From the NCBI RefSeq assembly GCF_000425945.1, contig NZ_AUEK01000008.1:248001-312000 (forward strand): a stretch of 64,000 nucleotides of DNA, written 5' to 3'. The notes under the pieces are model-generated. The model did not search any database. It saw nothing but the letters and a program-made list of their open reading frames with translations, and was not told the origin of the DNA. The DNA comes from Candidatus Solirubrobacter pratensis (GTDB lineage: Bacteria > Actinomycetota > Thermoleophilia > Solirubrobacterales > Solirubrobacteraceae). Positions 1 through 8,004 of the stretch are shown here, in pieces; the first letter of the stretch is position 1; every line of letters begins with the position of its first letter. The translations under genes were made by a program, and so were the position numbers.

Positions 1-1458
1 TACACGCTGTCGGGCGTCGAGCGCTCGGCGTTCGAGCGCTTCCCGATGCCGCGCAACACGCAGATCTTCGCGCCGACGTTCAACGGCGAGGGGATCGTCC
101 GGCTCGACGACGTCAAGGCCGATTCGCGCTACGGCCACATGGAGCCCTACCACGGCATGCCGCCGGGCCATCTGCCGGTCCGCAGCTACCTCGCCGTGTC
201 GGTGATCGCGTCGACCGGCGACGTGCTCGGCGGGCTGTTCTTCGGCCATCCGGAGCCGGGCATGTTCTCCGAGGAGGACGAGCGGATGGTCGTGGGGATC
301 GCGGCGCAGTCGGCGATCGCGATCGAGAACGCGCGCCTGTACCAGGAGCGCACGCGCACCGCGCAGACGCTGCAGCGCGCGCTGCTGCCGCCGAGCCTGC
401 CGGAGCCGGAGGGGCTGCTGTTCGCCGCCGGCTACCGCGCCGCGGGGGCGGGCAACGAGGTCGGCGGCGACTTCTACGACGTCTTCGAGCAGTCCGACGG
501 CAGCTTCGTGGTGGTCGTCGGCGACGTCTGCGGCAAGGGGCCGCAGGCCGCCGCGGTGACGGCCCTCGCGCGCTACACGCTGCGCGCCCACGCTGCCGCG
601 GCGCTCAGCCCGGCGTACCTGCTGCTGCGCCTGAACGAGGCGCTGCTGCGCCAGCGCGCGCCCGGGTTCGTCACCGTCGTGCTCGCTCGCGTCGAGCTGA
701 CGCCGGCGGGCGCGCGGATGGAGGTCACGAGCGCCGGGCACCCCGCGCCGGTGCTCGCTCGCGCCGGCGGCGCGGCGCCGCTCGGCGAGGTCGGGACGCC
801 GCTCGGGATCGTGAGCGACCCGGACCTGCCCGAGCTGACGATCGACCTGGAGCCCGACGACCTCGTCGCCTTCTACACCGACGGCGTCACCGAGGCGGCG
901 GCGCCGCGCGTGCTGCTCGACGAGACCGACCTCGCCGTGCTGATCGCCGAGCGCGCGTCCTCTGGCCCGGCCGCCGTGGTCGACGCGCTCGAGCAGACCG
1001 CCGTGCGGATCGCCGAGGGCGAGCCGCGCGACGACATCGCGGCGCTTGCGCTCATGCTCCCACGCTCGGGGCCGGTGATCGCGCGCGAGTTCCCGGCGAC
1101 GCTGCACGCCGCGCGCGACGTGGCCGAGGTGCTCGAGCCGCTCTCCGGCGAGCTCGGACCGGAGGTGGCCGCCGACCTGCGCCTGCTGACGACCGAGCTT
1201 GTCGCCAACGCCGTCCGCCACAGCGGCGTCGCGAAGGGCTCGCTGGAGGTGCGCGTGCGGCTCACCGGCGACGTCGTGCACCTGAGCGTCGCCGACGACG
1301 GGCCGGGCTTCGCGCTGCCGGAGCGGCCGGTCACGGCGCCGCAGGGCCCAGGCGGCTGGGGCCTGTACCTCGTCGATCGGTGCGCGGCGCGCTGGGGCGC
1401 CGAGCGCGGAGACCGCCACCTCGTGTGGCTCGAGCTGGAGCGCGAGCATGCCGCCTGA
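1..1458 (+). CDS. GAF-SpoIIE phosphatase-HATPase regulator (5' partial)
   Basis: The reading frame is open from base 1, so the N-terminus lies outside the window; 485 residues are visible. In order they show the end of a GAF domain (helix AAQSAIAIENARLYQ, about residue 100), a PP2C/SpoIIE phosphatase (NEVGGDFYDVF, GDVCGKGPQAAAVTA, FYTDGVTE) and a C-terminal RsbW-like histidine-kinase ATPase (TELVANAVRHSG, VADDGPGF, GGWGLYLVDRCA). RsbU/RsbW-type proteins dephosphorylate or phosphorylate STAS anti-anti-sigma factors, and here both activities sit on one chain. The next gene encodes a STAS protein and overlaps by 11 nt, so it is the likely substrate. The input signal sensed by GAF is unknown. Confidence 0.92.
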   Translation, partial: YTLSGVERSAFERFPMPRNTQIFAPTFNGEGIVRLDDVKADSRYGHMEPYHGMPPGHLPVRSYLAVSVIASTGDVLGGLFFGHPEPGMFSEEDERMVVGIAAQSAIAIENARLYQERTRTAQTLQRALLPPSLPEPEGLLFAAGYRAAGAGNEVGGDFYDVFEQSDGSFVVVVGDVCGKGPQAAAVTALARYTLRAHAAAALSPAYLLLRLNEALLRQRAPGFVTVVLARVELTPAGARMEVTSAGHPAPVLARAGGAAPLGEVGTPLGIVSDPDLPELTIDLEPDDLVAFYTDGVTEAAAPRVLLDETDLAVLIAERASSGPAAVVDALEQTAVRIAEGEPRDDIAALALMLPRSGPVIAREFPATLHAARDVAEVLEPLSGELGPEVAADLRLLTTELVANAVRHSGVAKGSLEVRVRLTGDVVHLSVADDGPGFALPERPVTAPQGPGGWGLYLVDRCAARWGAERGDRHLVWLELEREHAA

Positions 1459-1804
1459 CCCTGGAGCGATGACCGTGCGCGCGGACGCCCTCGACGCCGA
1501 GACGACGCTCGTCGCGATCGCCGGCGAGATCACGTTCTCGAACGTCAACGGCCTCGGCCGCGAGCTCGCCGGCGCCCTGCAGGCGGGCGCCCGCAACCTC
1601 GTGATCGACCTCTCGGCCGTGGAGTTCATCGACTCCTCCGGGCTGTCGACCCTGCTGAGCGCGAGCTCGCAGGCGCGCGAGCGCGGCGGCGCCGTCGCGC
1701 TCGTGCACGGCGAGCGGCCGCCGTCGATCTTCCGCTTCCGCGGCGTCGAGCGCCTGCTCGCGCTCTACGAAAACCGCGACGAGGCGCTCGCGGGCCTGCG
1801 CTGA
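1448..1804 (+). CDS. STAS-domain anti-sigma factor antagonist
   Basis: A 118-residue protein, a normal length for a SpoIIAA/RsbV-type antagonist. The motif EFIDSSGLSTLL carries the serine phosphorylated in this family. ATG 1448 has a GGAG 7 nt upstream and overlaps the preceding stop codon; ATG 1469 is an alternative with poorer spacing. The overlap implies translational coupling to the phosphatase/kinase gene, so the two probably form one partner-switching unit acting in the cytoplasm. The sigma factor or other final target is not identifiable from sequence. Confidence 0.92.
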   Translation: MPPDPGAMTVRADALDAETTLVAIAGEITFSNVNGLGRELAGALQAGARNLVIDLSAVEFIDSSGLSTLLSASSQARERGGAVALVHGERPPSIFRFRGVERLLALYENRDEALAGLR

Positions 1805-1822
1805 CCCGACGGGCGGTCGGCG

Positions 1823-2620
1823 CTAGCCGATCTTCTTGACGCCGCGCCCCGCAGGCGTGGCGCGGTAGGCGGGGCTGCCGCCCTTGAAGACGAGCACCCA
1901 GCCGTCGCCGGTGAGCACGAGGTAGCCGACGTCGGCGGCCAGGCGCCCGGCCATGCGGGCGGCGGCGCGGACGATGCGGGCGGGCGCGCCGGTGGCGACC
2001 GTCCGCAGCGCGGACTGCCGCACGCCGACCGGCGCCTTGACGTCGATCCGGCTCCCGTCGGCGCCGATCTGCACGATGTGGCGCGTCCGGCCGCTGACGA
2101 CCTGCGCGTTGATGCGGTCCGGCGCGATCCGCAGCGGCTGCTCGAGCCGTCCCTCGGGGAGCTTGGCGAGCGCGGCGCGCAGGGCGGCGGGACGCAGCAG
2201 CGAGTCGGCGGAGGCGGCGTTGGGTGACGCGCCCGGGGAGATCCGGCCACGGATCCCGTCGACCGCGTCGCGGCCGGCATCCACCGCCGCGTTCACGCCG
2301 ATCGCGCTGACGCCGAGCACTGCGACAAGGATCAGCAGCTTCGCCAGGCTCGGGCCGCGGCGCCGGTTCCGCGATGGCGTGCGCGGCTCGGCCGGCTTGG
2401 CGCGCAGGAACGGCGCCGTCGCCTCGCCGGCGGCGAAGACCGCCGTGGCGGGATCAGCCGCCGGGGCGGCCTGCGCCGCCAGGCCGGGCAGCGGATCGGC
2501 GCGCGGGTCGCGGCGCGTGACCGCCGCCGGCTCCCGCGACGCCGGGCCGGACGCGCGCCAGCCCATCTCCCGCAGCGAGTCCTCGCCCTTCTCGCGCCCG
2601 AAGGCGTCCCGATCGCCCAT
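1823..2620 (-). CDS. Single-pass membrane protein, possible ECF partner
   Basis: A 265-residue protein of no recognised family. Residues 1-88 are hydrophilic and rich in Arg, Ala and Pro. One membrane segment follows (about 93-114, LAKLLILVAVLGVSAIGVNA), then a roughly 150-residue extracytoplasmic region ending in short beta-like strands (GYLVLTGDGWVLVF). It starts 34 nt after the stop of the ECF sigma gene on the same strand, the place where anti-sigma factors usually sit, and the topology fits one. No ZAS zinc motif is present, so an anti-sigma role is inference only. The convergent STAS gene ends 18 nt away. Confidence 0.75.
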   Translation of the reverse strand: MGDRDAFGREKGEDSLREMGWRASGPASREPAAVTRRDPRADPLPGLAAQAAPAADPATAVFAAGEATAPFLRAKPAEPRTPSRNRRRGPSLAKLLILVAVLGVSAIGVNAAVDAGRDAVDGIRGRISPGASPNAASADSLLRPAALRAALAKLPEGRLEQPLRIAPDRINAQVVSGRTRHIVQIGADGSRIDVKAPVGVRQSALRTVATGAPARIVRAAARMAGRLAADVGYLVLTGDGWVLVFKGGSPAYRATPAGRGVKKIG

Positions 2621-2654
2621 GCGCCGCACATCCTCCGTGGGCGCCCGGGCGCCG

Positions 2655-3242
2655 TCAACCGCCGTTAGGCCTGGGACCGGCCGTGGGGCGGGATCGAGCC
2701 CTCCGATACCCCTCCGCGTCCAGCAGGCCCCGGAGCCTCCGCAGGCCGTTGACCATGCGCATCTTGACCGTCCCGAGCGCGATCCCGGTCGCTTGCGCGA
2801 TCTCGCTCTGGCTCTGGCCGAGGTAGAACCGCCGCCGCAGCAGCTCGGCCTCGGTCGGATCGAGCCGGGCGAGCAGGTGCGCGAGGTGCCAGCGCTCGAC
2901 GAGCTCGTCGATCCACGCGTCGTCCGCGGTCCCGGCGAGCGCGACGGCGGTGGCCGGATCGCGCGGTTCGGGCACGCGCCGGCGCAGCTGGTCGAGCGCG
3001 CGGCTGCGCGCGATCGTGAGGATCCAGGCGAGCAGGCTCGCGCGCCCGTCGTCGTAGCGGTCCGCACGCTGCCAGACCTCGAGGAAGACCTGCTGCTGGA
3101 CGTCCTCGGCGGCGGCACGATCGCCGAGCGATCGGACCAGCAGGCCGAACGTCGTTCGCCCGTAGCGCTCGTAGGCCTCGCGCAGCGCCTCAGGATCGCG
3201 GCGCCGCAGGCGCTTGGCGAGCCGACGCTCGTCACGATCCAC
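2655..3242 (-). CDS. ECF-type RNA polymerase sigma factor
   Basis: A 195-residue sigma-70 family protein. Region 2 is near residues 15-85 (EALREAYERYG, DVQQQVFLEVWQRADRY) and region 4 near 125-180 (SQSEIAQATGIALGTVKMRM, the -35 recognition helix). The usual ECF length and the conserved start of region 2 favour GTG 3242; longer upstream starts add an Arg/Gly-rich stretch unlike the family. It is followed by a membrane protein gene (probable operon) and is divergent from a secreted HtaA-like gene that starts 91 nt away, a candidate target. Confidence 0.9.
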   Translation of the reverse strand: MDRDERRLAKRLRRRDPEALREAYERYGRTTFGLLVRSLGDRAAAEDVQQQVFLEVWQRADRYDDGRASLLAWILTIARSRALDQLRRRVPEPRDPATAVALAGTADDAWIDELVERWHLAHLLARLDPTEAELLRRRFYLGQSQSEIAQATGIALGTVKMRMVNGLRRLRGLLDAEGYRRARSRPTAGPRPNGG

Positions 3243-3332
3243 CCGGCGAGCATCGCAGCGTCCGCCCCGGGCATCGGCGCGCGGGTGCGCCAGCTTCCAA
3301 CCGCGGCCGCCGCCCGCCCCGTAGCGAGAGGC

Positions 3333-4274
3333 ATGACCGTACGGATCATCGGCGCCTCCGTCGCCCTCCTGCTCGTGGCCGCGCCGGCCGCGCAAGCCCG
3401 CGATCCGCTCGCGGGCGGCACCACCACCCTGAGGCCGGCCAAGGGGCTGTCAGGCACCGTACACGTCTCGCGCGCGTCGTTCCGCATCACCGGCGGCACG
3501 CTCGAAAGCGGCCACGCGAGGGGGACGATCCGGCACGCCGGCACGCTGCGCGTGCGCGCCGGCTCAAAGAAGGTGACCGCGCGCAGCCTGGTCATCAGGC
3601 TCGGCAAGCGCCGTACGCTCAGCGCCAAGGTCCACGGCGCGCGCGTGACGCTGCTCAAGCTCAACGGCGGCAAGGTCTCGCGCGCCGGCTTCGACACGAA
3701 GATCGCCCGCGTGCGCGCCCGGCTGAGCGCCGCCGCGGCCAAGGCCCTCGGCGTGCGCGCCGGCCTGAGGCTCGGCACCCTCTCGCTGCGCGCCAGGCCG
3801 AAGTCGGTCGCGCTCGCCGATACGGGCGCGACCGCGGTCGCGCTCGCTCCGGGCGCCGCGTCCACGCTCCAGAGCCTCGGCATCGCGGCCGCGCCGCTCG
3901 CTCCCTCGACCGCGCTGTCGTTCCCCGTCACCGGCGGACGCGTCGACGTCAAGACGTTCGCCGGTTCGATCACCCACGCCGGAGGCGTCGCGCTGACCAA
4001 CGGCGCGACGACGGTGGCGCTGACCGACTTCATGATCGATGTCTCGGCGGCGCCGCAGCTGACCGCGCTGGTCGGCGGGACGCGCGTCCCGATCGCGTCG
4101 CTGGACCGCGCGGCGCTCAAGCCGTCGGTCAAGGGGCGCGACATCAGGCTCGCGAACGTCGCCCTGAAGCTGACGGCGCCGGCCGCGGCGGCGTTCAACC
4201 AGGCGTTCGGGACCACGGCCTTCGCGGAGGGACTGCTGCTCGGCACGGCGGCGATCACCGCCTCGGCGAGCTGA
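3333..4274 (+). CDS. Secreted HtaA-like beta-domain protein
   Basis: A 313-residue protein with a signal peptide (hydrophobic core ASVALLLVAAPAAQA, cleavage before RDPL). Two related segments follow, at about residues 45-110 and 205-310. Each opens with F-x-(I/V)-T-G-G, then a G-x-I-x-H-A-G strand, in the manner of HtaA domains, which in corynebacteria bind haem at the envelope. The HtaA assignment rests on this pattern by eye, and haem ligands cannot be identified. ATG 3333 is chosen because the signal peptide begins there. It is divergent from the ECF sigma gene. Confidence 0.7.
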   Translation: MTVRIIGASVALLLVAAPAAQARDPLAGGTTTLRPAKGLSGTVHVSRASFRITGGTLESGHARGTIRHAGTLRVRAGSKKVTARSLVIRLGKRRTLSAKVHGARVTLLKLNGGKVSRAGFDTKIARVRARLSAAAAKALGVRAGLRLGTLSLRARPKSVALADTGATAVALAPGAASTLQSLGIAAAPLAPSTALSFPVTGGRVDVKTFAGSITHAGGVALTNGATTVALTDFMIDVSAAPQLTALVGGTRVPIASLDRAALKPSVKGRDIRLANVALKLTAPAAAAFNQAFGTTAFAEGLLLGTAAITASAS

Positions 4275-4346
4275 GGGCATAGGCTCACGGGGGCGCTGGA
4301 CGCGTTCGCCGCCGCTCCGCCGCCCGGATGAGCTAACGTCCCGCCC

Positions 4347-4514
4347 GTGCTGTTCGTTCTCGCCGACAAAGCGCTCACGTCCTCGATCATCGTGATCCTG
4401 GTGTGGGTGATCGCCTTCCCCGTCCTCGTCCAGGGCCTGATCGTCTACGCCGTCATCCAGGCACGCGGCGAGAAGCGCGCGAACCAGGAGCTCCGGCGAC
4501 GCCGAGAGTCCTAG
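4347..4514 (+). CDS. Small single-pass membrane protein (55 aa)
   Basis: GTG start. One membrane helix (about residues 13-37, containing IIVILVWVIAFPVLVQGLIV) is followed by a short basic tail ending QELRRRRES. Third codon positions are strongly G/C in this frame, as in neighbouring genes, which supports real coding. It lies 72 nt after the HtaA-like gene. The next gene's only canonical in-frame start lies inside this ORF. No family is recognised. Confidence 0.6.
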   Translation: MLFVLADKALTSSIIVILVWVIAFPVLVQGLIVYAVIQARGEKRANQELRRRRES

Positions 4515-5992
4515 CCGCCGCGCTGGCCGTCGCCGCTGCGCTCGCGGCGTCACCCGCCCGCGCCGCTGCGCTCCCGGGCGCCCACATCTCGCAGACGGAT
4601 GTGATCCCGGCGGTCGGGTACGCCGGCGTTCAGCACCTGCAGTACCGCTACGGACCGATCGCGATCGAGCCCGGGCAGAACAGCATCGAGACCGGCACGG
4701 ACCTGCCGCGCCCCTCGGTGCCCGGCTTCATCACGCGCTTCTCGCCCAACCTCGTCTACGCGGACGGCGGCGGCGTGCCGCGAGTCGACGTGCTGCACCT
4801 GCACCACGGCGTATGGGTGGTCAACGGCTACCCGACCTTCGCGGCCGGCGAGGAGAAGACGATCATGCAGCTGCCGCAGGGCTTCGGGCTGCGCTACGAG
4901 CCGTCCGACGCCTGGGTGCTCAGCTACATGATCCACAACCTCACGCAGACGCCCGCGAGCGTCTACCTGACCTATGACGTCGACTTCGTGCCCGACGGCT
5001 CCGGGACGGCGCTGACGCCGGTCAAGCCGCTGTGGATGGACGTCGCCGGCATCAAGGCGTACCCGGTCTTCGACGCGCTGAAGGGATCGGGCAGGCGCTA
5101 CACGTTTCCGGAGGAGGCCGGCAAGGCGCAGCGCGACAAGGTCGGCGCCGCCGCGACCTGGACCGCTCCGGCCGACGTGACGCTGATCGCGGCGTCCGGG
5201 CACCTGCACCCCGGTGGCCTGTGGAACGACATCGACGTCGAGCGCGGCGGCGCGAGCAGGCGCATCTTCCGGTCCGAGGCGAAGTACTTCGAGCCGGCCG
5301 GCGCGGTCTCGTGGGACGTCGCGACGACCGTGACCAAGCCCGGCTGGCGCGTGGCGCTGCGGGCCGGGGACCGGCTCGAGCTCGCGACGACGTACGACAC
5401 GCGCAAGGCGTCGTGGTACGAGTCGATGGGCATCAGCGTGCTCTTCTACGCGAGCGGCGTGCCGGGCGCGGACCCGTTCGCGCAGCCGGTCGACTGGCAC
5501 GGGCAGCTCACGCACGGCCACCTGCCGGAGAACGACCATCACGGCGGCGGCCCGTTCGGCTTCCCGGACGCCCGCACGCTGCCCGACGGCGCGCGCACCG
5601 CGGCGGTCGCGATCCGCGGCTACGTCTACGGCCGCGGCGACCTGTCGGCGAGCAACGCCACCGGCCGGCCGCCGGTCGTGCGCGCCGGCCGCTCGCTCAC
5701 CTTCAAGAACCTCGACGCGACGCGCGGGATGTCGCCGCGCAGGTCGGCCTACCACACGATCACGGCCTGCCGCGCGCCCTGCAGCCGCGCGACGGGGATC
5801 GCGTACCCGCTCGCCGACGGCAAGGTCACGTTCGACTCCGGCGAGCTCGGCTACGGCCCGTCCGGCTACACGCCCGCCGCGAACCGCGACACGTGGAAGA
5901 CGCCGAAGAGCCTCAAGCCCGGTACGTACACGTACTTCTGCCGCATCCATCCCTTCATGCGGGGCTCATTCCGGGTAACTTCCGCCCGGTGA
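4403..5992 (+). CDS. Secreted protein with C-terminal cupredoxin domain
   Basis: A secreted protein of about 490 residues after the signal peptide (VLAAALAVAAALAASPARA). The C-terminal 120 residues carry type-1 copper ligands: a His in AYHTITAC and the Cys-x2-His-x2-Met of YFCRIHPFM. The larger N-terminal part has His-rich strands (LHLHHGVWVVNG, ASGHLHPGG) that recall copper monooxygenase-type beta sandwiches, which I cannot confirm. GTG 4403 is the only ATG/GTG/TTG in frame, but third-position G/C is poor until about 4500, so translation probably begins nearer 4500-4525, perhaps at CTG 4523. The product is clear; the exact start is not. Confidence 0.75.
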   Translation: MGDRLPRPRPGPDRLRRHPGTRREAREPGAPATPRVLAAALAVAAALAASPARAAALPGAHISQTDVIPAVGYAGVQHLQYRYGPIAIEPGQNSIETGTDLPRPSVPGFITRFSPNLVYADGGGVPRVDVLHLHHGVWVVNGYPTFAAGEEKTIMQLPQGFGLRYEPSDAWVLSYMIHNLTQTPASVYLTYDVDFVPDGSGTALTPVKPLWMDVAGIKAYPVFDALKGSGRRYTFPEEAGKAQRDKVGAAATWTAPADVTLIAASGHLHPGGLWNDIDVERGGASRRIFRSEAKYFEPAGAVSWDVATTVTKPGWRVALRAGDRLELATTYDTRKASWYESMGISVLFYASGVPGADPFAQPVDWHGQLTHGHLPENDHHGGGPFGFPDARTLPDGARTAAVAIRGYVYGRGDLSASNATGRPPVVRAGRSLTFKNLDATRGMSPRRSAYHTITACRAPCSRATGIAYPLADGKVTFDSGELGYGPSGYTPAANRDTWKTPKSLKPGTYTYFCRIHPFMRGSFRVTSAR

Positions 5993-6144
5993 AGATCATT
6001 TCACTGGTTGCACTCGCGCTGCTCGCAGCGCCGGTCGCCGCATCCGCGCAGGAGCCGGCGGGGCGCCTGCCATCGCGGGCTCGGCGGGTCAGCGAGGCGC
6101 TCGAATGGCAAGGTCCCCGGCGCTCGCCACGACGACGTCGGTGA
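5989..6144 (+). CDS. Possible small secreted peptide or gene remnant (51 aa)
   Basis: GTG 5989 overlaps the cupredoxin gene's TGA (GTGA). The first 19 codons encode a convincing signal peptide (MKIISLVALALLAAPVAASA), then an Arg-rich tail with no obvious fold that runs 56 nt into the convergent rpiA. The early codons (ATT, TCA, GTT, GCA) are less G/C-rich than local genes. It may be a real peptide coupled to the cupredoxin gene or the head of a truncated secreted protein. Confidence 0.35.
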   Translation: MKIISLVALALLAAPVAASAQEPAGRLPSRARRVSEALEWQGPRRSPRRRR

Positions 6145-6739
6145 CGAGCTCGGGGCCGAAGAGCCCGTGCGCGACGACGCCCGGCTCGGCGTCCAGCCGG
6201 GCCGCGAGCGCGGCGGGATCCTCCACCGGGCCGGTCCAGTCGGCGATCACGCCGCCGTCGGGGCTCGGCGGCCCACCACGCAGGACGACGTGGCCGAGCC
6301 GGTGCAGCGTCGACGCGGTGCCGAACGCCAGCAGCTCCACGGGGACCGGGGGGCGGATGCGCTCCACGCGCTTCTCGCCGGACGCGATCACGACGAAGCG
6401 GGCGGCCGCGGCGGCGACGATCTTCTCGCGCGTGTGCGCCCGGCCGCCGCCCTTGACCAGCCACGGTCCCGGGGCGATCTGGTCGGCGCCGTCGATCGCG
6501 ATGTCGAGCTCGGTCAGGCTCTCGAAGGGCTCGACCGCGAGCCCGGCCGCGCGGGCCGCGGCGGCCGTCGCGGGCGACGTGGCGACGCAGCGCAGGCGCA
6601 GCCCGCGGGCGCCGAGCGCCGGGAGCAGCGGCGCGACCGTGGTCCCCGTCCCGAGCCCGACGCGCATGCCGTCCTGCACCAGGCTCGCGGCGTACTCCGC
6701 CGCCAGCCGCTTGTCGGTCTCGACGGAGCCCGCGGTCAC
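6089..6739 (-). CDS. rpiA: Ribose-5-phosphate isomerase A
   Basis: A 216-residue RpiA, which interconverts ribose 5-phosphate and ribulose 5-phosphate in the non-oxidative pentose phosphate pathway. Family motifs are present: GLGTGTTV phosphate loop, AIDGADQI with the catalytic Asp, and KGGGRAHTREK with the catalytic Lys. The family's usual DGADE is DGADQ here. GTG 6739 is selected because the N-terminal helix (TDKRLAAEYAASLV) starts right after it. The 3' end overlaps a doubtful small ORF on the other strand. Confidence 0.93.
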   Translation of the reverse strand: MTAGSVETDKRLAAEYAASLVQDGMRVGLGTGTTVAPLLPALGARGLRLRCVATSPATAAAARAAGLAVEPFESLTELDIAIDGADQIAPGPWLVKGGGRAHTREKIVAAAAARFVVIASGEKRVERIRPPVPVELLAFGTASTLHRLGHVVLRGGPPSPDGGVIADWTGPVEDPAALAARLDAEPGVVAHGLFGPELVTDVVVASAGDLAIRAPR

Positions 6740-6744
6740 CGCGT

Positions 6745-6828
6745 GCAGCCTATGAGGTCCGCGCCGGCGGGCCGTTCGCCGGCGACGTCGACGACCTCGT
6801 CTACGCGCTCGTCGCTCGCATTGCATGA
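6745..6828 (+). pseudogene. Possible orphan C-terminal gene fragment
   Basis: Between rpiA and the SRPBCC gene (6740-6916) one frame reads as a plausible protein C-terminus (YEVRAGGPFAGDVDDLVYAL, ending in TGA 6826) with no start codon or upstream part. It looks like the tail of a deleted gene, but the parent is not identified. The rest of the interval holds a short hairpin (GAGCC/GGCTC near 6873-6889) and the ribosome binding site of the next gene. Confidence 0.3.
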
Positions 6829-6916
6829 AAGCGCCTGTCGATTTCGGCGACTCCCGCGTGTCGAGGGGATAGATGGAGCCGCCTGGCGGCTCACCCGGCG
6901 AGTGAAGGAGGCGGAC

Positions 6917-7663
6917 ATGGTGAAGGAGTTCGAGGTGCGGTGGGAGGGCGAGCTGCCCGCCGGGCCGCAGGAGGTCTGGGACGCGATCACCCGGCACAGC
7001 GCCGGCTACATGTGGACGATCGAGTACGAGCCGTGGATCGGCGGGGCCGAGCGCGGGCTGACGGCCGGTGGCGGCACGGTGACGGCGTGGGCGCCGCTGC
7101 GCCACTTCTCGACGCGCACGCGCCCGGAGACCGAGCGCGACGGCGTGAACGAGCTCGACTACCGGCTCGAGCCGGTCGGCTCGGCCACCTACCTGCGCTA
7201 CGTGCATCGCACCGCGGTGCCCGCCGGCGACTACGATCGCCAGCTCGCCGCGTGCCGGCACCACACGTCCTTCTACCAGCACTCGCTCGGCCAGTACGCG
7301 TGCCACTTCGCCGGTCGCGAGGCGGCCTACGTCAGCGTCGACGGCCCCGAGTCATCCCCGCAGGGAGGGTTCCTCGCACTGCGCCGCGCGCTCGGCCTTG
7401 CCGGCGACGTGGTCACCGGCGATCGGGTGCGGCTGACGCCCGCGGGCCTGGAGCCGATCGACGGCGTGGTGGACTACGTGACGGGGTCGTTCCTCGGCGT
7501 CCGCAGCGCCGACGCGCTGTACCGCCTCTACGGGCGCGACACTTGGGGCTGGCCGGTCGGCGTCGCGCTCCATCTCTTCGGCGAAGATGTCGACCAGGCG
7601 GCGAGCGAACGGGCGTGGGGCGACTGGGTCGCCGGCGTCTTCGACGGCGAAAGGGTGGCGTGA
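6917..7663 (+). CDS. SRPBCC (START-like) domain protein
   Basis: A 248-residue protein. The N-terminal 150 residues fit an SRPBCC/AHSA1-type fold: FEVRWEGELPAGPQEVWDAI opens the domain, followed by strands such as YLRYVHRT. The C-terminal 90 residues (VVDYVTGSFLGVRSADALYR) look like the extra beta segment seen in related actinobacterial proteins. ATG 6917 follows a strong AAGGAGG. It overlaps the DGPF gene by one base (TGATG) and starts a three-gene unit with that gene and an ECF42 sigma. The ligand is unknown. Confidence 0.8.
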   Translation: MVKEFEVRWEGELPAGPQEVWDAITRHSAGYMWTIEYEPWIGGAERGLTAGGGTVTAWAPLRHFSTRTRPETERDGVNELDYRLEPVGSATYLRYVHRTAVPAGDYDRQLAACRHHTSFYQHSLGQYACHFAGREAAYVSVDGPESSPQGGFLALRRALGLAGDVVTGDRVRLTPAGLEPIDGVVDYVTGSFLGVRSADALYRLYGRDTWGWPVGVALHLFGEDVDQAASERAWGDWVAGVFDGERVA

Positions 7664-8004
7664 TGGCGCAGTATGCGGTGCTGATCTTCGAGCGGGTGGC
7701 ACCGGCGGACCTCCCGCCCGAGGTCATGCAGGGCCACATGGACCTGCCCGCGCGGGTCGCCGAGCAGGGCGGCCGGATCGTGGCGGGGCTGGCGCTCGAG
7801 CACCCCGACACGGCGACCGTGATCCGCGGCGGCGCGATCACCGACGGCCCGTTCTTGGAGACGAAGGAGGTGCTCGGCGGCGTGTTCGTGCTCGAAGCGC
7901 GCGACCTCGATCACGCGCTCGCGCTCGCCAGGCTGACGCCGATCGTGGACGGCGGCGTCGAGGTGCGGCCGCTGGTGGGCTTCGAGGTCCTGGAGGACGC
8001 CTGA
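7663..8004 (+). CDS. YCII/DGPF-domain protein
   Basis: A 113-residue YCII-family protein with the DGPF signature (ITDGPFLETKEVLGG) at about residues 58-72. DGPF proteins are the characteristic genomic partners of ECF42 sigma factors, and such a sigma gene follows with a 4-nt overlap. The start ATG shares its A with the preceding TGA. The biochemical role of the family is not established. Confidence 0.92.
   Translation: MAQYAVLIFERVAPADLPPEVMQGHMDLPARVAEQGGRIVAGLALEHPDTATVIRGGAITDGPFLETKEVLGGVFVLEARDLDHALALARLTPIVDGGVEVRPLVGFEVLEDA

Noticed and set aside
1823..4390. Single 855-codon open frame on the minus strand
   Set aside because: Only the last 265 codons look like protein. The rest is antisense to the HtaA-like gene and out of frame with the ECF sigma; long chance frames are common at this G+C.
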